Shown piece by piece: positions 1 through 9,155 of a DNA stretch of 64,000 bases. Below the pieces are notes generated by a model. That model was not told the DNA's origin, ran no database searches, and worked only from the letters and a program-made list of their open reading frames with translations. Position numbers and translations under genes: made by a program. The DNA is from Maribacter algarum (ex Lu et al. 2025) (nom. illeg.). GTDB lineage: Bacteria > Bacteroidota > Bacteroidia > Flavobacteriales > Flavobacteriaceae. The stretch's first letter is position 1, and each line of letters begins with the position of its first letter. The stretch is taken from the NCBI GenBank assembly GCA_947495915.1, contig CANMAW010000002.1, positions 496,001 through 560,000 on the forward strand, in the 5' to 3' direction.

Positions 1-104
1 ATAAATGCGTGGTATATGGTATCGCTTCAAAACCGCTAATAATATTGGAAAAGTACTGTACTTTCTTTGTGAAATTATAGTTGCAAAGGGTGAATTCGTC
101 TTGT

Positions 105-133
105 TTGTTTATTAAACTAGTTTAATGACTTTG
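105..133 (+). promoter_or_regulatory. Promoter with palindromic operator for the acyl-CoA operon
   Basis: A TTG (105-107) and TGACTTTG (126-133, one mismatch to TAnnTTTG) are 18 bases apart. The spacer holds a perfect 16-base palindrome, ATTAAACTAGTTTAAT (111-126). A palindrome between the two promoter elements is where a TetR-type repressor would bind, and fatty-acid degradation operons are often run by acyl-CoA-sensing TetR proteins. No regulator gene is visible, so its identity is inference. Confidence 0.6.
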
Positions 134-177
134 GGTGAAATTTCCTTTACCTTGAGACTTCTTAAATAAAGTTGATA

Positions 178-1986
178 ATGGCAAACCAGTACATAGATTT
201 AGAAAATTTAAAATTTTTATTATACAAAGTTCATGGTCTAAAAGAAGTGCTTGACCAAGAAAAGTACGCTGACAATGATCAAGATTCGGTGGAGCTTTTA
301 CTAAACTCTGTAAAAGAATTTTCAGACAAAGAGTTGTATCCATTTTTCCGCGAAATGGATGAAAATCCAGCTCATTTTAAAGATGGAGAAATTATAGTGC
401 ATCCTCAGGTTACAAAGTATATGAAAGAAGGAGGTGAGATGGGGTTTATTTCTGGCGGATTTCCATATGAAGATGGTGGAATGCAATTGCCTTCAATGGT
501 AATTAATGCCTCTGCTTTTATACAAGATGCGGCCAATAATCACTTGCCAGGTTATATTGGATTAACTGTCGGTGCTGCGGAGTTAATAACTCATTTTGCA
601 AATAGAAAATTGAATGAGACTTATGTGCCTAAAATGTTAGCGGGTACTTGGGGTGGTACCATGTGTTTGACTGAACCTCAGGCTGGCAGTTCGTTATCAG
701 ATATCGTTACTTCTGCTACATCTGAAGGAGGAATTTATAAAATTCACGGTCAAAAGATATTTATTTCAGGAGGAGATTATAAAGGAGCAGAAAACATAGT
801 GCATCTGGTTCTCGCAAGAGTGAAAGGCGCACCTGCTGGAACTAAGGGCATCTCGCTTTTTGTGGTTCCAAAGAAAAGAATTAATGATGATGGTAGTTTA
901 ACTTCTAATGATGTACAGACAGTAGCAGATTTTGAAAAAATGGGGCAAAGGGGGTATTGCACAACTCATTTGTTTTTTGGTGATAAAGATGATTGTCATG
1001 GCTGGCTAGTAGGAGAGGAAAATCAGGGTTTAAAATATATGTTTTTGATGATGAATGGTGCGAGAATAGCAGTTGGTAGAGGTGCTGCGGCTATTGCATC
1101 AGCAGCATATCAGGCATCATTAAATTATGCTCATGAAAGAGCACAAGGAAGAAAATTAACCAGCTCAGGAAAGAAAAATGCAAACGAAGAACAAACCTTA
1201 ATTATTAATCACCCCGACGTTCGAAGAATGTTAATGCTACAAAAAGTGGTTACAGAGGGTTCGTTGAGCTTAGTCTTATTGGCGGCTAAATATCATGATT
1301 TATCACTATCACATGTAGATAATAGTGTTCGTGAAAAGTACAACATGTTGTTAGAAATAATGACTCCGGTGGTAAAAACGTACCCTTCTGAAATGGGAAG
1401 AATTGCCGTTGATAATGGTGTGCAAATTCTTGGAGGTTATGGTTTTTGTACGGACTATGTACTGCAACAATATTTAAGAGATATTCGTATTTCAGCCCTA
1501 TATGAAGGTACTACGGGTATACAATCACAAGATTTATTAGGCCGAAAAATCACCATGAATAATGGTAAAGCATTGCAATTGCTTTCTGAAGAAATAACAA
1601 ACTCCATTAAAGTTGCTTTAGCAGATGAAACTTTAGCACCATATGCAAAAAAGTTAAGTGCCAAGTTAGAATTAACGCAGCAAGTTTTACAGTCATTAAT
1701 GGGGTATGCAATGAAAGGAAATTATGAACGATTCTTAGCTGATGCCACCCCTTTTATGGAGTTTTTTAGCAACATAATTTTAGCTTGGTTATGGCTTGAT
1801 ATCGCTCGTGAAGCTAATCAGTCATTAGAAATTGGTGCTAAAGAGAATAGTGTTGAATTTTATGAAAGTAAGGTTAGTGCTATGAAATTTTATTTTAAAT
1901 ACGAACTACCAAAGACCAACGGTTTGGCAGAAATTTTAATGGATGATCAGGCACTAACTATTGGTGCAGATCATCATATTTTCTAA
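178..1986 (+). CDS. Acyl-CoA dehydrogenase, long DmdC/FadE-like form
   Basis: FAD-dependent enzyme of 602 residues that introduces the alpha-beta double bond in an acyl-CoA. The acyl-CoA dehydrogenase fold spans roughly residues 40-475. MCLTEPQAGSS at about 162-172 is the flavin/substrate loop, and YEGTTG at 442-447 carries the catalytic glutamate (E443). A C-terminal extension of about 120 residues marks the ~600-residue class that includes 3-methylmercaptopropionyl-CoA dehydrogenase (DmdC) and long FadE enzymes. An in-frame TTG lies two codons upstream; the ATG at 178 is the better start. It is the first gene of the operon. The substrate cannot be read from sequence. Confidence 0.9.
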   Translation: MANQYIDLENLKFLLYKVHGLKEVLDQEKYADNDQDSVELLLNSVKEFSDKELYPFFREMDENPAHFKDGEIIVHPQVTKYMKEGGEMGFISGGFPYEDGGMQLPSMVINASAFIQDAANNHLPGYIGLTVGAAELITHFANRKLNETYVPKMLAGTWGGTMCLTEPQAGSSLSDIVTSATSEGGIYKIHGQKIFISGGDYKGAENIVHLVLARVKGAPAGTKGISLFVVPKKRINDDGSLTSNDVQTVADFEKMGQRGYCTTHLFFGDKDDCHGWLVGEENQGLKYMFLMMNGARIAVGRGAAAIASAAYQASLNYAHERAQGRKLTSSGKKNANEEQTLIINHPDVRRMLMLQKVVTEGSLSLVLLAAKYHDLSLSHVDNSVREKYNMLLEIMTPVVKTYPSEMGRIAVDNGVQILGGYGFCTDYVLQQYLRDIRISALYEGTTGIQSQDLLGRKITMNNGKALQLLSEEITNSIKVALADETLAPYAKKLSAKLELTQQVLQSLMGYAMKGNYERFLADATPFMEFFSNIILAWLWLDIAREANQSLEIGAKENSVEFYESKVSAMKFYFKYELPKTNGLAEILMDDQALTIGADHHIF

Positions 1987-2065
1987 TATCTTAATGAAAT
2001 TTGTGGCCAAGTATAATGGTTCGATATCAATGAATGAGATATAATTTTATAAGGAATAAATTAAT

Positions 2066-2839
2066 ATGGGTATAAAACAAAAATTTGACTTACAAGGTAA
2101 AGTTGCCATCGTTACAGGCTCTAGCAAGGGTATTGGACTTTCAATAGCAAAAGGACTTGCCGAAAATGGAGCGAAAGTGGTTATTAGCAGTCGGAACCAA
2201 GAAGCAGTTGATGCTGTTGCAGCTGAATTGAATGCAGCTGGTTTTGAATCTATTGGAATAGCTTGTCATATAGGCGAGGCTGAACAGCGTCGTAATCTGG
2301 TTGAAAAAACAATGGCGACCTTTGGTCGTATCGATGTATTAGTGAACAATGCTGCAATTAATCCTTTTTATGGGCCATTAGAAAATTCTAATGAACAGGT
2401 TTTTGATAAAATTGTAAATGTCAATGTTAAAGCACCATGGTTGCTTTCAAATTTGGTGCAACCTCATATGAAAGCAAATAATGGCGGAAGTATCATCAAT
2501 ATTTCTTCCGTTGAAGGTATTCATCCAGGTTTTCGGTTAGGCCTATATAGTATGACAAAATCAGCACTGATCATGCTCACTAAAAATCAAGCTAAAGAAT
2601 GGGGGCGATATGGAATTCGTTCTAATGTGGTTTGTCCAGGTTTAATAAAAACCAAGTTTAGTGAAAGTCTATGGTCAAATGAAAAATTAGTTGCAGGTTA
2701 TAATCAAATGGTGCCTTTGCAGCGTATGGCAGAACCCGATGAAATGGCAGGTGTTGTAATGTTATTAGCTTCCGATGCAGGTAGTTATATTACAGGTGGT
2801 GTATATGCTGCCGATGGAGGATATTTAATTTCAGGATAA
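2066..2839 (+). CDS. Short-chain dehydrogenase/reductase (SDR)
   Basis: Classical SDR of 257 residues, probably an NAD(P)-dependent 3-hydroxyacyl-type dehydrogenase. The nucleotide-binding motif TGSSKGIG is at 17-24, the NNAA motif follows, and catalytic S148, Y161 and K165 are in place. It lies 79 bases after the long acyl-CoA dehydrogenase and 12 bases before the second one. One of three SDRs in the operon; family membership is certain, substrate unknown. Confidence 0.88.
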   Translation: MGIKQKFDLQGKVAIVTGSSKGIGLSIAKGLAENGAKVVISSRNQEAVDAVAAELNAAGFESIGIACHIGEAEQRRNLVEKTMATFGRIDVLVNNAAINPFYGPLENSNEQVFDKIVNVNVKAPWLLSNLVQPHMKANNGGSIINISSVEGIHPGFRLGLYSMTKSALIMLTKNQAKEWGRYGIRSNVVCPGLIKTKFSESLWSNEKLVAGYNQMVPLQRMAEPDEMAGVVMLLASDAGSYITGGVYAADGGYLISG

Positions 2840-2851
2840 ACAAGCCATTAT

Positions 2852-4069
2852 ATGAATTTTGAATACAGCAACAAATCTTTAGAACTACAGCAAAAACTAA
2901 AAAAGTTTATTGCAGATAACATCGCTCCGGTTGAAAAGGAAGTGAATACGTTTCATAGCAACCCCGAAAATGCTTGGAAAAAGTGGCCAGGACTGCAGGC
3001 TTTAAAAGAAAAAGCAAAGAAAGCAGGGTTATGGAATTTATTTCTCCCGAAATCATATGGAGAATTAAGTATGGGGCTTACCAATTTAGAATATGCCTCT
3101 TTAGCAGAAATAATGGGTCGAATTTTGTGGTCTTCTGAAGTTTTTAATTGTAGTGCTCCTGATACCGGTAATATGGAGGTACTTGCAAAATATGGTACTG
3201 ATGAACAACAAAAAAAATGGTTAAAACCCTTAATGAATGGTGATATACGATCGGCGTTTTTAATGACAGAACCCGAGGTAGCTTCGTCTGATGCCACTAA
3301 TATCGAAACGGCAATTGTTGCTGATGGTGATGAATATGTTATTAACGGTAGAAAATGGTGGTCTTCGGGAGCTATGGATCCTAATTGTAAGATTGCTATA
3401 GTGATGGGTAAAACTGATTTTGATGCCCCAAGACATTTGCAGCAAAGTATGATTTTGGTTCCAATGAACACACCAGGACTAAAAGTTGTAAGACCCTTAA
3501 CCGTTTTTGGCTATACCGATTCCCCAGAAGGTCATGCTGAAATTATTTTAGATAATGTACGTGTTCCAAAAGAAAACCTTTTAGTAGGAGAGGGTCAAGG
3601 TTTTGCCATTGCTCAAGGTCGTTTAGGACCTGGTAGAATTCACCATTGTATGCGTTTAATAGGTATGGCATCGCGGTCTTTAGAAATAATGGCTGCACGT
3701 ACTACCCAACGAAAACCTTTTGGAAGAACCCTTGATACGTACAGTAGTATAAGACAAGATATAGCAATATCAGCATGCGAAATTGAACAAGCCCGTTTAT
3801 TGGTATTGTCTGCTGCTGATAAAATGGATAGACTTGGAAATAAAGAAGCCAAAGATTTGATCGCCATGATCAAAATTGTCACCCCAAAAATGACACTTAG
3901 GGTGGTAGACAGAGCCATGCAGATTTTAGGTGGTAAGGGAGTAAGTGGTGATACCCCTTTAGCTCATTTCTTCGCAGCAGGTAGAATGTTACGTTTGGCC
4001 GACGGCCCTGATGAGGTACATATGAGCCAATTGGGTAAAAACATAATTAAGAAATACACGACAATATAA
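2852..4069 (+). CDS. Acyl-CoA dehydrogenase, ACAD10/11-like
   Basis: Acyl-CoA dehydrogenase family protein of 405 residues. The flavin loop motif [13 protein letters not shown] is near 135-147, and an [14 protein letters not shown] segment near 287-300 is typical of the family. Where standard enzymes have YEGT, this one reads ADGPDEVH (383-390), so the usual catalytic glutamate position is an aspartate, as in ACAD10/11-type proteins. The next gene, 2 bases downstream, is an APH-fold kinase, the domain fused to the dehydrogenase in ACAD10/11. By analogy it may act on 4-phosphooxyacyl-CoA (inference). Confidence 0.85.
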   Translation: MNFEYSNKSLELQQKLKKFIADNIAPVEKEVNTFHSNPENAWKKWPGLQALKEKAKKAGLWNLFLPKSYGELSMGLTNLEYASLAEIMGRILWSSEVFNCSAPDTGNMEVLAKYGTDEQQKKWLKPLMNGDIRSAFLMTEPEVASSDATNIETAIVADGDEYVINGRKWWSSGAMDPNCKIAIVMGKTDFDAPRHLQQSMILVPMNTPGLKVVRPLTVFGYTDSPEGHAEIILDNVRVPKENLLVGEGQGFAIAQGRLGPGRIHHCMRLIGMASRSLEIMAARTTQRKPFGRTLDTYSSIRQDIAISACEIEQARLLVLSAADKMDRLGNKEAKDLIAMIKIVTPKMTLRVVDRAMQILGGKGVSGDTPLAHFFAAGRMLRLADGPDEVHMSQLGKNIIKKYTTI

Positions 4070-4071
4070 GT

Positions 4072-5154
4072 ATGTCAGAAATTCAATTCACAAAAGCTGT
4101 TCGAAAAGGAGAAGAATTACCAGGAAAGAATTTGAAAGAATTCATGTTCAAACAAGGATTAATTGCTGATTTAGATTCTAAATTAATAGTCAGTCAGTTT
4201 TCTAACGGATTTTCAAATCTCACCTATTTATTACAAATAGAAGATAAAGATTATGTTTTACGACGCCCACCCTATGCTGCACCTAAAAGAGGGCATGATA
4301 TGGCGCGTGAGTATAAAGTGATTAGTCACCTAAACAAGGTCTTTAGTAAAGTGCCAACAGCTTTTGCATTTTATGAAGAAAAAGATGTAATAGGTGCGCC
4401 CTTTTACCTTATGAGTAAAGTTGATGGAGAAATTTTAACAGCCAAAGAAGCGCATCGAAGATTGGTGGCTCCAGCAGAATTCCAAACCATTTCGAATACG
4501 TGGCTTGATACTTTTGTAGCTTTTCACAACATAGATTATAAAGCTGCAGGTTTGGCCGAATTAGGAAAACCTGAAGGCTATGTTGAACGTCAGGTAACCA
4601 ATTGGGGTAGACAGTATCTTGCAGCTGCGACAGATGATGTTCCTGCTGCAGCTAAGGTTATGCGATGGATGCAAGAAAATCAACCTAAGACATACGATCA
4701 TACCATCATACATAATGATTTTAAGTATGATAATGTGGTATTTAAAGATGATTCATGGCAAGAGATTACAGCTATCCTTGACTGGGAAATGTGCACTTTG
4801 GGTGATCCATTAATGGATTTAGGTACCTCACTTGGATATTGGACTACCTTCAATGATCCTGACTTTATGAAACAAGGGTTGCAGTCTCCAACTGTTTTAG
4901 AGGGTAATCCTTCACGTAGTGAAATTGTTCATCAATATGCGCTTAAAAGTGGTAGAAGTGTAGCTAATCTTGTATTTTACTACGTCTACGGTTTATTCAA
5001 GATAGCTGTAATTGCCCAACAAATTTATTATAGATATAAGCAGGGGCATACTAGCGATCCAAAATTCGCATATTTAAACAAAGCATCTGAGCTATGTTGT
5101 AACACGGCATTACAAGCAATCAAAAAAAATAGAATAGATAACTTATTCGAATAA
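4072..5154 (+). CDS. Phosphotransferase family protein (APH fold), ACAD10/LvaA-like
   Basis: Small-molecule kinase of 360 residues with the aminoglycoside phosphotransferase fold. The catalytic loop HNDFKYDN is at 214-221 and the metal-binding DWE at 237-239, so it looks active. In ACAD10/11 and in the bacterial levulinate pathway (LvaA) such kinases phosphorylate the 4-hydroxy group of 4-hydroxyacyl-CoA so that the partner dehydrogenase can eliminate it. The gene sits 2 bases after an ACAD10/11-like dehydrogenase and its stop overlaps the next start (TAATG). The kinase fold is clear; the acyl substrate is inference from context. Confidence 0.85.
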   Translation: MSEIQFTKAVRKGEELPGKNLKEFMFKQGLIADLDSKLIVSQFSNGFSNLTYLLQIEDKDYVLRRPPYAAPKRGHDMAREYKVISHLNKVFSKVPTAFAFYEEKDVIGAPFYLMSKVDGEILTAKEAHRRLVAPAEFQTISNTWLDTFVAFHNIDYKAAGLAELGKPEGYVERQVTNWGRQYLAAATDDVPAAAKVMRWMQENQPKTYDHTIIHNDFKYDNVVFKDDSWQEITAILDWEMCTLGDPLMDLGTSLGYWTTFNDPDFMKQGLQSPTVLEGNPSRSEIVHQYALKSGRSVANLVFYYVYGLFKIAVIAQQIYYRYKQGHTSDPKFAYLNKASELCCNTALQAIKKNRIDNLFE

Positions 5155-5540
5155 TGACACCAGTCACTCATATTGATATCAATAAAGCGGAATTGAATAA
5201 ATTAATTGAGCATCCTATCAATGAGTCCATTGTAATTCTGAACTTTTTAAAATTTAAAGAAAAGATGGAAAATGACATTGTTTCGGGTGAAGTAGCCTAC
5301 AAAGAATATATGAAACAAGCTTATCCTTTTTTTCAAAAGGCATCTGCTGAAATACTCTTTTTTGGTCGTCCACAGCAAATGCTCATTGGTCCCCAAGACG
5401 AAATTTTATGGGATAAAGTATTGGTAGTAAAATATGCTAGCTCGACTGATTTTATAAATATGATACAAGCAGAGGGATATCCGTCTAAACTAAGAGAAAA
5501 AGGCTTGCAAGATTCCAGATTGATTTCATGTTCCTCCTAA
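5154..5540 (+). CDS. DUF1330-like small protein
   Basis: Protein of 128 residues resembling the DUF1330 dimeric alpha/beta-barrel family. The central AYKEYM segment, a WDKVLVVKY strand and a final EGYPSKLREKGLQDSRLI helix-strand match that pattern. No signal peptide. The start overlaps the kinase stop by one base, so the two are probably translationally coupled. Its role is unknown. In the levulinate operon a small protein (LvaB) partners the LvaA kinase, but I cannot show this is its equivalent. Confidence 0.65.
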   Translation: MTPVTHIDINKAELNKLIEHPINESIVILNFLKFKEKMENDIVSGEVAYKEYMKQAYPFFQKASAEILFFGRPQQMLIGPQDEILWDKVLVVKYASSTDFINMIQAEGYPSKLREKGLQDSRLISCSS

Positions 5541-5554
5541 TTAAAATAATATAA

Positions 5555-6310
5555 ATGAATTTAGAAAATAAAGTAGTTATAATTACTGGTGCCGGAAGTG
5601 GTATCGGAGCAGCAACAGCTAAGCTTTTTGGCAAACATAAGGCACAAGTTGTGGCTTCAGATATTAATTTAGAAAATGCACAACAAATTGCTGATGAAAT
5701 TACGGTATCTGGAGGAAAGGCCTCGGCCATAAAAACCGATGTTACTGTTTACGAAGAAGTTGAAGCTTTGGTTGCTCAAGCGGTTTCAAAGTATGGTAGA
5801 ATTGACGTAATGGTTAACAATGCGGGTATCGGTGGTAAACATCAAGTTAAAACTGCTGAGCATACACATGACGATTGGCATAATGTAATTGCTGTAAATC
5901 AAACAGGTGTTTTTTATTGCATGAAAGTAGCTTTGCAACAAATGCTAAAACAAGGTGGAGGTAGTATGGTGAATGTGGCTTCTTTAGCGGGATTAAAAGC
6001 ATCTGGCAATAACCTATCTTATAGTGCAAGTAAATTCGCAGTTGTCGGTATGACGAAATCTGCGGCATTAGAATACGGTCGTAAGAATATTCGAATTAAT
6101 GCGGTTTGCCCGGGCTTCACGCATTCAGCTCTTTTAGATCAGTTATTGGCAGTTAGCCCAGGTATGGGTGATAAACTTAAGCGTTTTATACCAATGGGCA
6201 GATTTGGTGAAGCTGATGAAATAGCAGAAGCAATATGTTGGCTGGCTTCAGAGAACTCAAAATTTATCACAGGTCAAACTTTAACGCTTGATGGTGGTAT
6301 ATCATTATAA
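5555..6310 (+). CDS. Short-chain dehydrogenase/reductase (SDR)
   Basis: Classical SDR of 251 residues with TGAGSGIG at 11-18, NNAGIGG near 89, and the catalytic tyrosine and lysine at Y156 and K160 in a YSASK motif. The C-terminal FITGQTLTLDGG is typical of 3-oxoacyl reductase or hydroxyacyl dehydrogenase relatives. It lies between the DUF1330-like gene and the enoyl-CoA hydratase with short gaps. Substrate unknown. Confidence 0.88.
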   Translation: MNLENKVVIITGAGSGIGAATAKLFGKHKAQVVASDINLENAQQIADEITVSGGKASAIKTDVTVYEEVEALVAQAVSKYGRIDVMVNNAGIGGKHQVKTAEHTHDDWHNVIAVNQTGVFYCMKVALQQMLKQGGGSMVNVASLAGLKASGNNLSYSASKFAVVGMTKSAALEYGRKNIRINAVCPGFTHSALLDQLLAVSPGMGDKLKRFIPMGRFGEADEIAEAICWLASENSKFITGQTLTLDGGISL

Positions 6311-6315
6311 AAAAT

Positions 6316-7086
6316 ATGAGCAACTTAAAAGTAGATAAAAAAGAAGGGTATACCATAGTTCAAATGAACAGAGGAAAGGTCAATGCTATCAATCGTGAAA
6401 TGGTTCGCGAATTACAACAAACCTTTGAAAGTTTAGCAGAAGATGATTCCGTATTGGGGGTGATTTTAACAGGGCAACCTCATTACTTTTCCGCCGGTTT
6501 AGATTTAATAGAATTATACCAATACAATAAAGAAGAAATATCAGAATTTTTTAGTGCCTTTGGTAGTTTGTACTTGCAATTGGTACAGTTTAAAAAGCCA
6601 TTTATTTCGGCAATTACCGGCCATTCACCTGCTGGCGGAACAGTATTAGCAGTGACCAGTGATAATAGGTATATGGCAGCTGGAGATAACTATGTTATCG
6701 GACTTAATGAGGTAGCGGTAAATATTCAAATTAGCCAAAATCTAACCGAAATATATGCCTATTGGATGGGTTATGGCTTGGCGAGTAGATATATTTTAGA
6801 AGGTAAATTATTGAATGGTCATGAGGCTGAATCCTCAGGTTTAGTTGATGCAATTGTTCCATTAGAAGTAGTATTAGAAACGGCAGAAAAAAAGATGAAA
6901 CATTATCTAAAAGCTGATCAACAAATTCTTGTCAATACAAAGGCAAAATTAAGAAAACACCTTTGGGATCAGCTCGATTTAAATGCTGAAAACTCTTTAA
7001 AGGAAGCCTCTCAATTATGGTGGAAACCAGAAATTAGAGCTAAAATGGAAGCTTACGTAAAAAGCTTTTCAAGTAAAAAAAAGTAA
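6316..7086 (+). CDS. Enoyl-CoA hydratase/isomerase family protein
   Basis: Crotonase-fold protein of 256 residues expected to hydrate or isomerise enoyl-CoA. The first oxyanion-hole segment HYFSAGLDL is near 56-64 and the second, GHSPAGGTVLAV, near 101-112. The residue aligned with the second catalytic glutamate of enoyl-CoA hydratase is not obvious (the region reads NEVAVNIQIS), so an isomerase or another crotonase activity is possible. It starts 5 bases after the preceding SDR. Confidence 0.82.
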   Translation: MSNLKVDKKEGYTIVQMNRGKVNAINREMVRELQQTFESLAEDDSVLGVILTGQPHYFSAGLDLIELYQYNKEEISEFFSAFGSLYLQLVQFKKPFISAITGHSPAGGTVLAVTSDNRYMAAGDNYVIGLNEVAVNIQISQNLTEIYAYWMGYGLASRYILEGKLLNGHEAESSGLVDAIVPLEVVLETAEKKMKHYLKADQQILVNTKAKLRKHLWDQLDLNAENSLKEASQLWWKPEIRAKMEAYVKSFSSKKK

Positions 7087-7144
7087 ATAGTTAAAACAAC
7101 TGAAGTCTTGAATTCAATAGACTTTTGGTAAAAGAATTAAACTA

Positions 7145-8149
7145 ATGAATAAGCAGTTATTATTTGTAAAAAGACCAACAGGAGAAGCTGATGCCTCAAC
7201 GTGGTCATTAGAAACTAATGAGATCCCCACAGCTGAGGAAGGTCAAGTTTTAATAGAACAACATTATGTGTCTTTAGATCCGGCCATGCGAGGGTGGATG
7301 AATGAAGGCAAATCATATATAGAGCCTATGGAAATTGGTTCCGTAATGCGGGCAGGTTCGGTGGGTAAAGTAATCGAATCAAACAATCATCCTAATTTTA
7401 AGGTAGGCGACTATGTTGCAGGTTACGCGGGTGTTCAGCAATATATAGCTACTGATGGTAAAGGCTACTATAAGGTAGATCCTAAGTTAGCACCATTACC
7501 AACTTATATAGGTACCTTAGGTATGCCTGGTATGACTGCATATTTTGGTATAACTGAAGTGGCCAAATTGAAAGAAGGCGAAACGGTTCTTGTTTCTGGT
7601 GCTGCCGGTGCTGTCGGTAGTATTGTTGGTCAAGTAGCAAAGATTAAAGGTTGTAAAGTTGTGGGTATTGCTGGCGGTGCTGATAAATGTAAATATGTTG
7701 TTGATGAGTTGGGTTTCGATGCGTGTATTGATTATAAGAATGAAGATGTAGCGGCTCGGTTTAAGGAAGAATGTCCGAAAGGAATAGATATTTACTTTGA
7801 CAATGTAGGTGGTGATATTTTAGATATTGCGCTTTCTCGATTGCGGCTACATGCTCGTGTTGTAATCTGTGGAGCAATCTCACAGTACAATAACAAGACA
7901 AACGTCAAAGGCCCTAGCAATTACTTATCGTTATTGGTAAATAGAGCAAGTATGACCGGTATGGTAGTATTTGATTATGCTGATCGATACGCCGAAGGAG
8001 CTAAAATTTTAGGAGGATGGATGGCACAAGGAAAATTAAAAAGTCGTGAAGATGTTTACAAAGGCATTGAAAACTTTCCTGAAACCTACAATCGCCTTTT
8101 TTCGGGTGAAAAAATGGGAAAATTAGTGCTTAAAATAAACGAAGATTAA
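7145..8149 (+). CDS. NADP-dependent oxidoreductase, PTGR/CurA-type MDR
   Basis: Zinc-free medium-chain reductase of 334 residues, the group that reduces the double bond of alpha,beta-unsaturated ketones or aldehydes. The N-terminal VSLDPAMRGWM segment is a hallmark of this group. The glycine-rich NADPH motif GAAGAVGSIVGQ is near 151-162. It lies 58 bases after the crotonase gene, the first sizeable gap since 2066, so an internal promoter is possible although none is clear. Confidence 0.87.
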   Translation: MNKQLLFVKRPTGEADASTWSLETNEIPTAEEGQVLIEQHYVSLDPAMRGWMNEGKSYIEPMEIGSVMRAGSVGKVIESNNHPNFKVGDYVAGYAGVQQYIATDGKGYYKVDPKLAPLPTYIGTLGMPGMTAYFGITEVAKLKEGETVLVSGAAGAVGSIVGQVAKIKGCKVVGIAGGADKCKYVVDELGFDACIDYKNEDVAARFKEECPKGIDIYFDNVGGDILDIALSRLRLHARVVICGAISQYNNKTNVKGPSNYLSLLVNRASMTGMVVFDYADRYAEGAKILGGWMAQGKLKSREDVYKGIENFPETYNRLFSGEKMGKLVLKINED

Positions 8150-8169
8150 ATCGGTATAACTCCATCTAT

Positions 8170-9144
8170 ATGAAAGCAATTCGCTGTAAAATTTATGGTC
8201 CGCCATCTTCTTTGGTATTTGAAGAAATTGATAATTTAAAACCGAAGGCAAAAGAAGTTTTGGTGGCAGTAAAGGCCTGCGGACTCAATTTTCCTGATAC
8301 GCTGATTATTCAAGGTTTGTATCAGTTTAAACCCGATTTACCTTTTACACCAGGCAGTGATGTTTCGGGTGTGGTTAAAGCAGTTGGAGAGGGTGTTACG
8401 CATTTAAAAGTCGGTCAAGAGGTTTTTGGTTTTGTTGCTCATGGCGCCTTAGCTGAAGAAGTATTAGTACCTGCGAATGCATGTTTTCCGAAACCACCAC
8501 AAATGGATTTTCCGACGGCGGCGTCATTTCTTATGGCATACGGTACTTCGTATCACGCATTAAAAGACAGGGCCAAATTAGAAGAGGGAGAAACATTACT
8601 GGTTCTTGGTGCTTCTGGAGGAGTCGGACTTGCAGCGGTTGAACTTGGTAAATTGATGGGCGCCAAAGTAATTGCTGCAGCATCTACTGATGAGAAACTG
8701 AGTTTATGTAAAGACTATGGTGCTGATGATACTATAAATTATAAAACTCAAGATTTAAAAACGACACTTAAAACCTTGACAGAAGGAAAGGGTGTTGATG
8801 TGGTTTATGACCCGGTTGGAGGTGAGTATTCAGAAGCAGCACTGCGCGGTACAGCATGGAATGGTCGTTTCTTAGTAGTGGGTTTTGCTGCCGGAAATAT
8901 TCCTAAGATTCCTCTGAATCTTCCTTTGCTAAAAGGGGCTTCCGTAGTTGGTGTTTTTTGGGGAGCTTTTGCGATGAAAAATTCAAAAGCAAATATGCAA
9001 AATACGATGAACTTAATGAAATGGCATGCTGAAGGTAAATTAAATCCGCATATTCATGCAATTTACGATTTAGAAGATACGGCGAAGGCATTAGAAGAAA
9101 TGACGGATCGAAAAGTTCGTGGAAAAATAATTGTAAAGGTTTAA
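8170..9144 (+). CDS. NADPH:quinone oxidoreductase family MDR protein
   Basis: Zinc-free medium-chain dehydrogenase/reductase of 324 residues. CGLNFPDTLIIQGLYQ near 37-52 and the glycine-rich GASGGVGLAAVELGK near 147-161 are characteristic of the quinone oxidoreductase branch, and the C-terminal KVRGKIIVKV ends the fold normally. In an acyl-CoA operon it may act as an enoyl reductase rather than on quinones (inference). Confidence 0.87.
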   Translation: MKAIRCKIYGPPSSLVFEEIDNLKPKAKEVLVAVKACGLNFPDTLIIQGLYQFKPDLPFTPGSDVSGVVKAVGEGVTHLKVGQEVFGFVAHGALAEEVLVPANACFPKPPQMDFPTAASFLMAYGTSYHALKDRAKLEEGETLLVLGASGGVGLAAVELGKLMGAKVIAAASTDEKLSLCKDYGADDTINYKTQDLKTTLKTLTEGKGVDVVYDPVGGEYSEAALRGTAWNGRFLVVGFAAGNIPKIPLNLPLLKGASVVGVFWGAFAMKNSKANMQNTMNLMKWHAEGKLNPHIHAIYDLEDTAKALEEMTDRKVRGKIIVKV

Positions 9145-9155
9145 AAGAGATAAAA

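Noticed and set aside
1-39. Twelve codons then TAA in frame 1 (INAWYMVSLQNR), possibly the end of an upstream gene
   Set aside because: Too short to identify; another frame is also open for 25 codons. Not reported as a gene.
2953-3471. 172-codon open frame on the minus strand inside the second acyl-CoA dehydrogenase
   Set aside because: Fully antisense to a clear enzyme gene, no family features; a codon-composition shadow.
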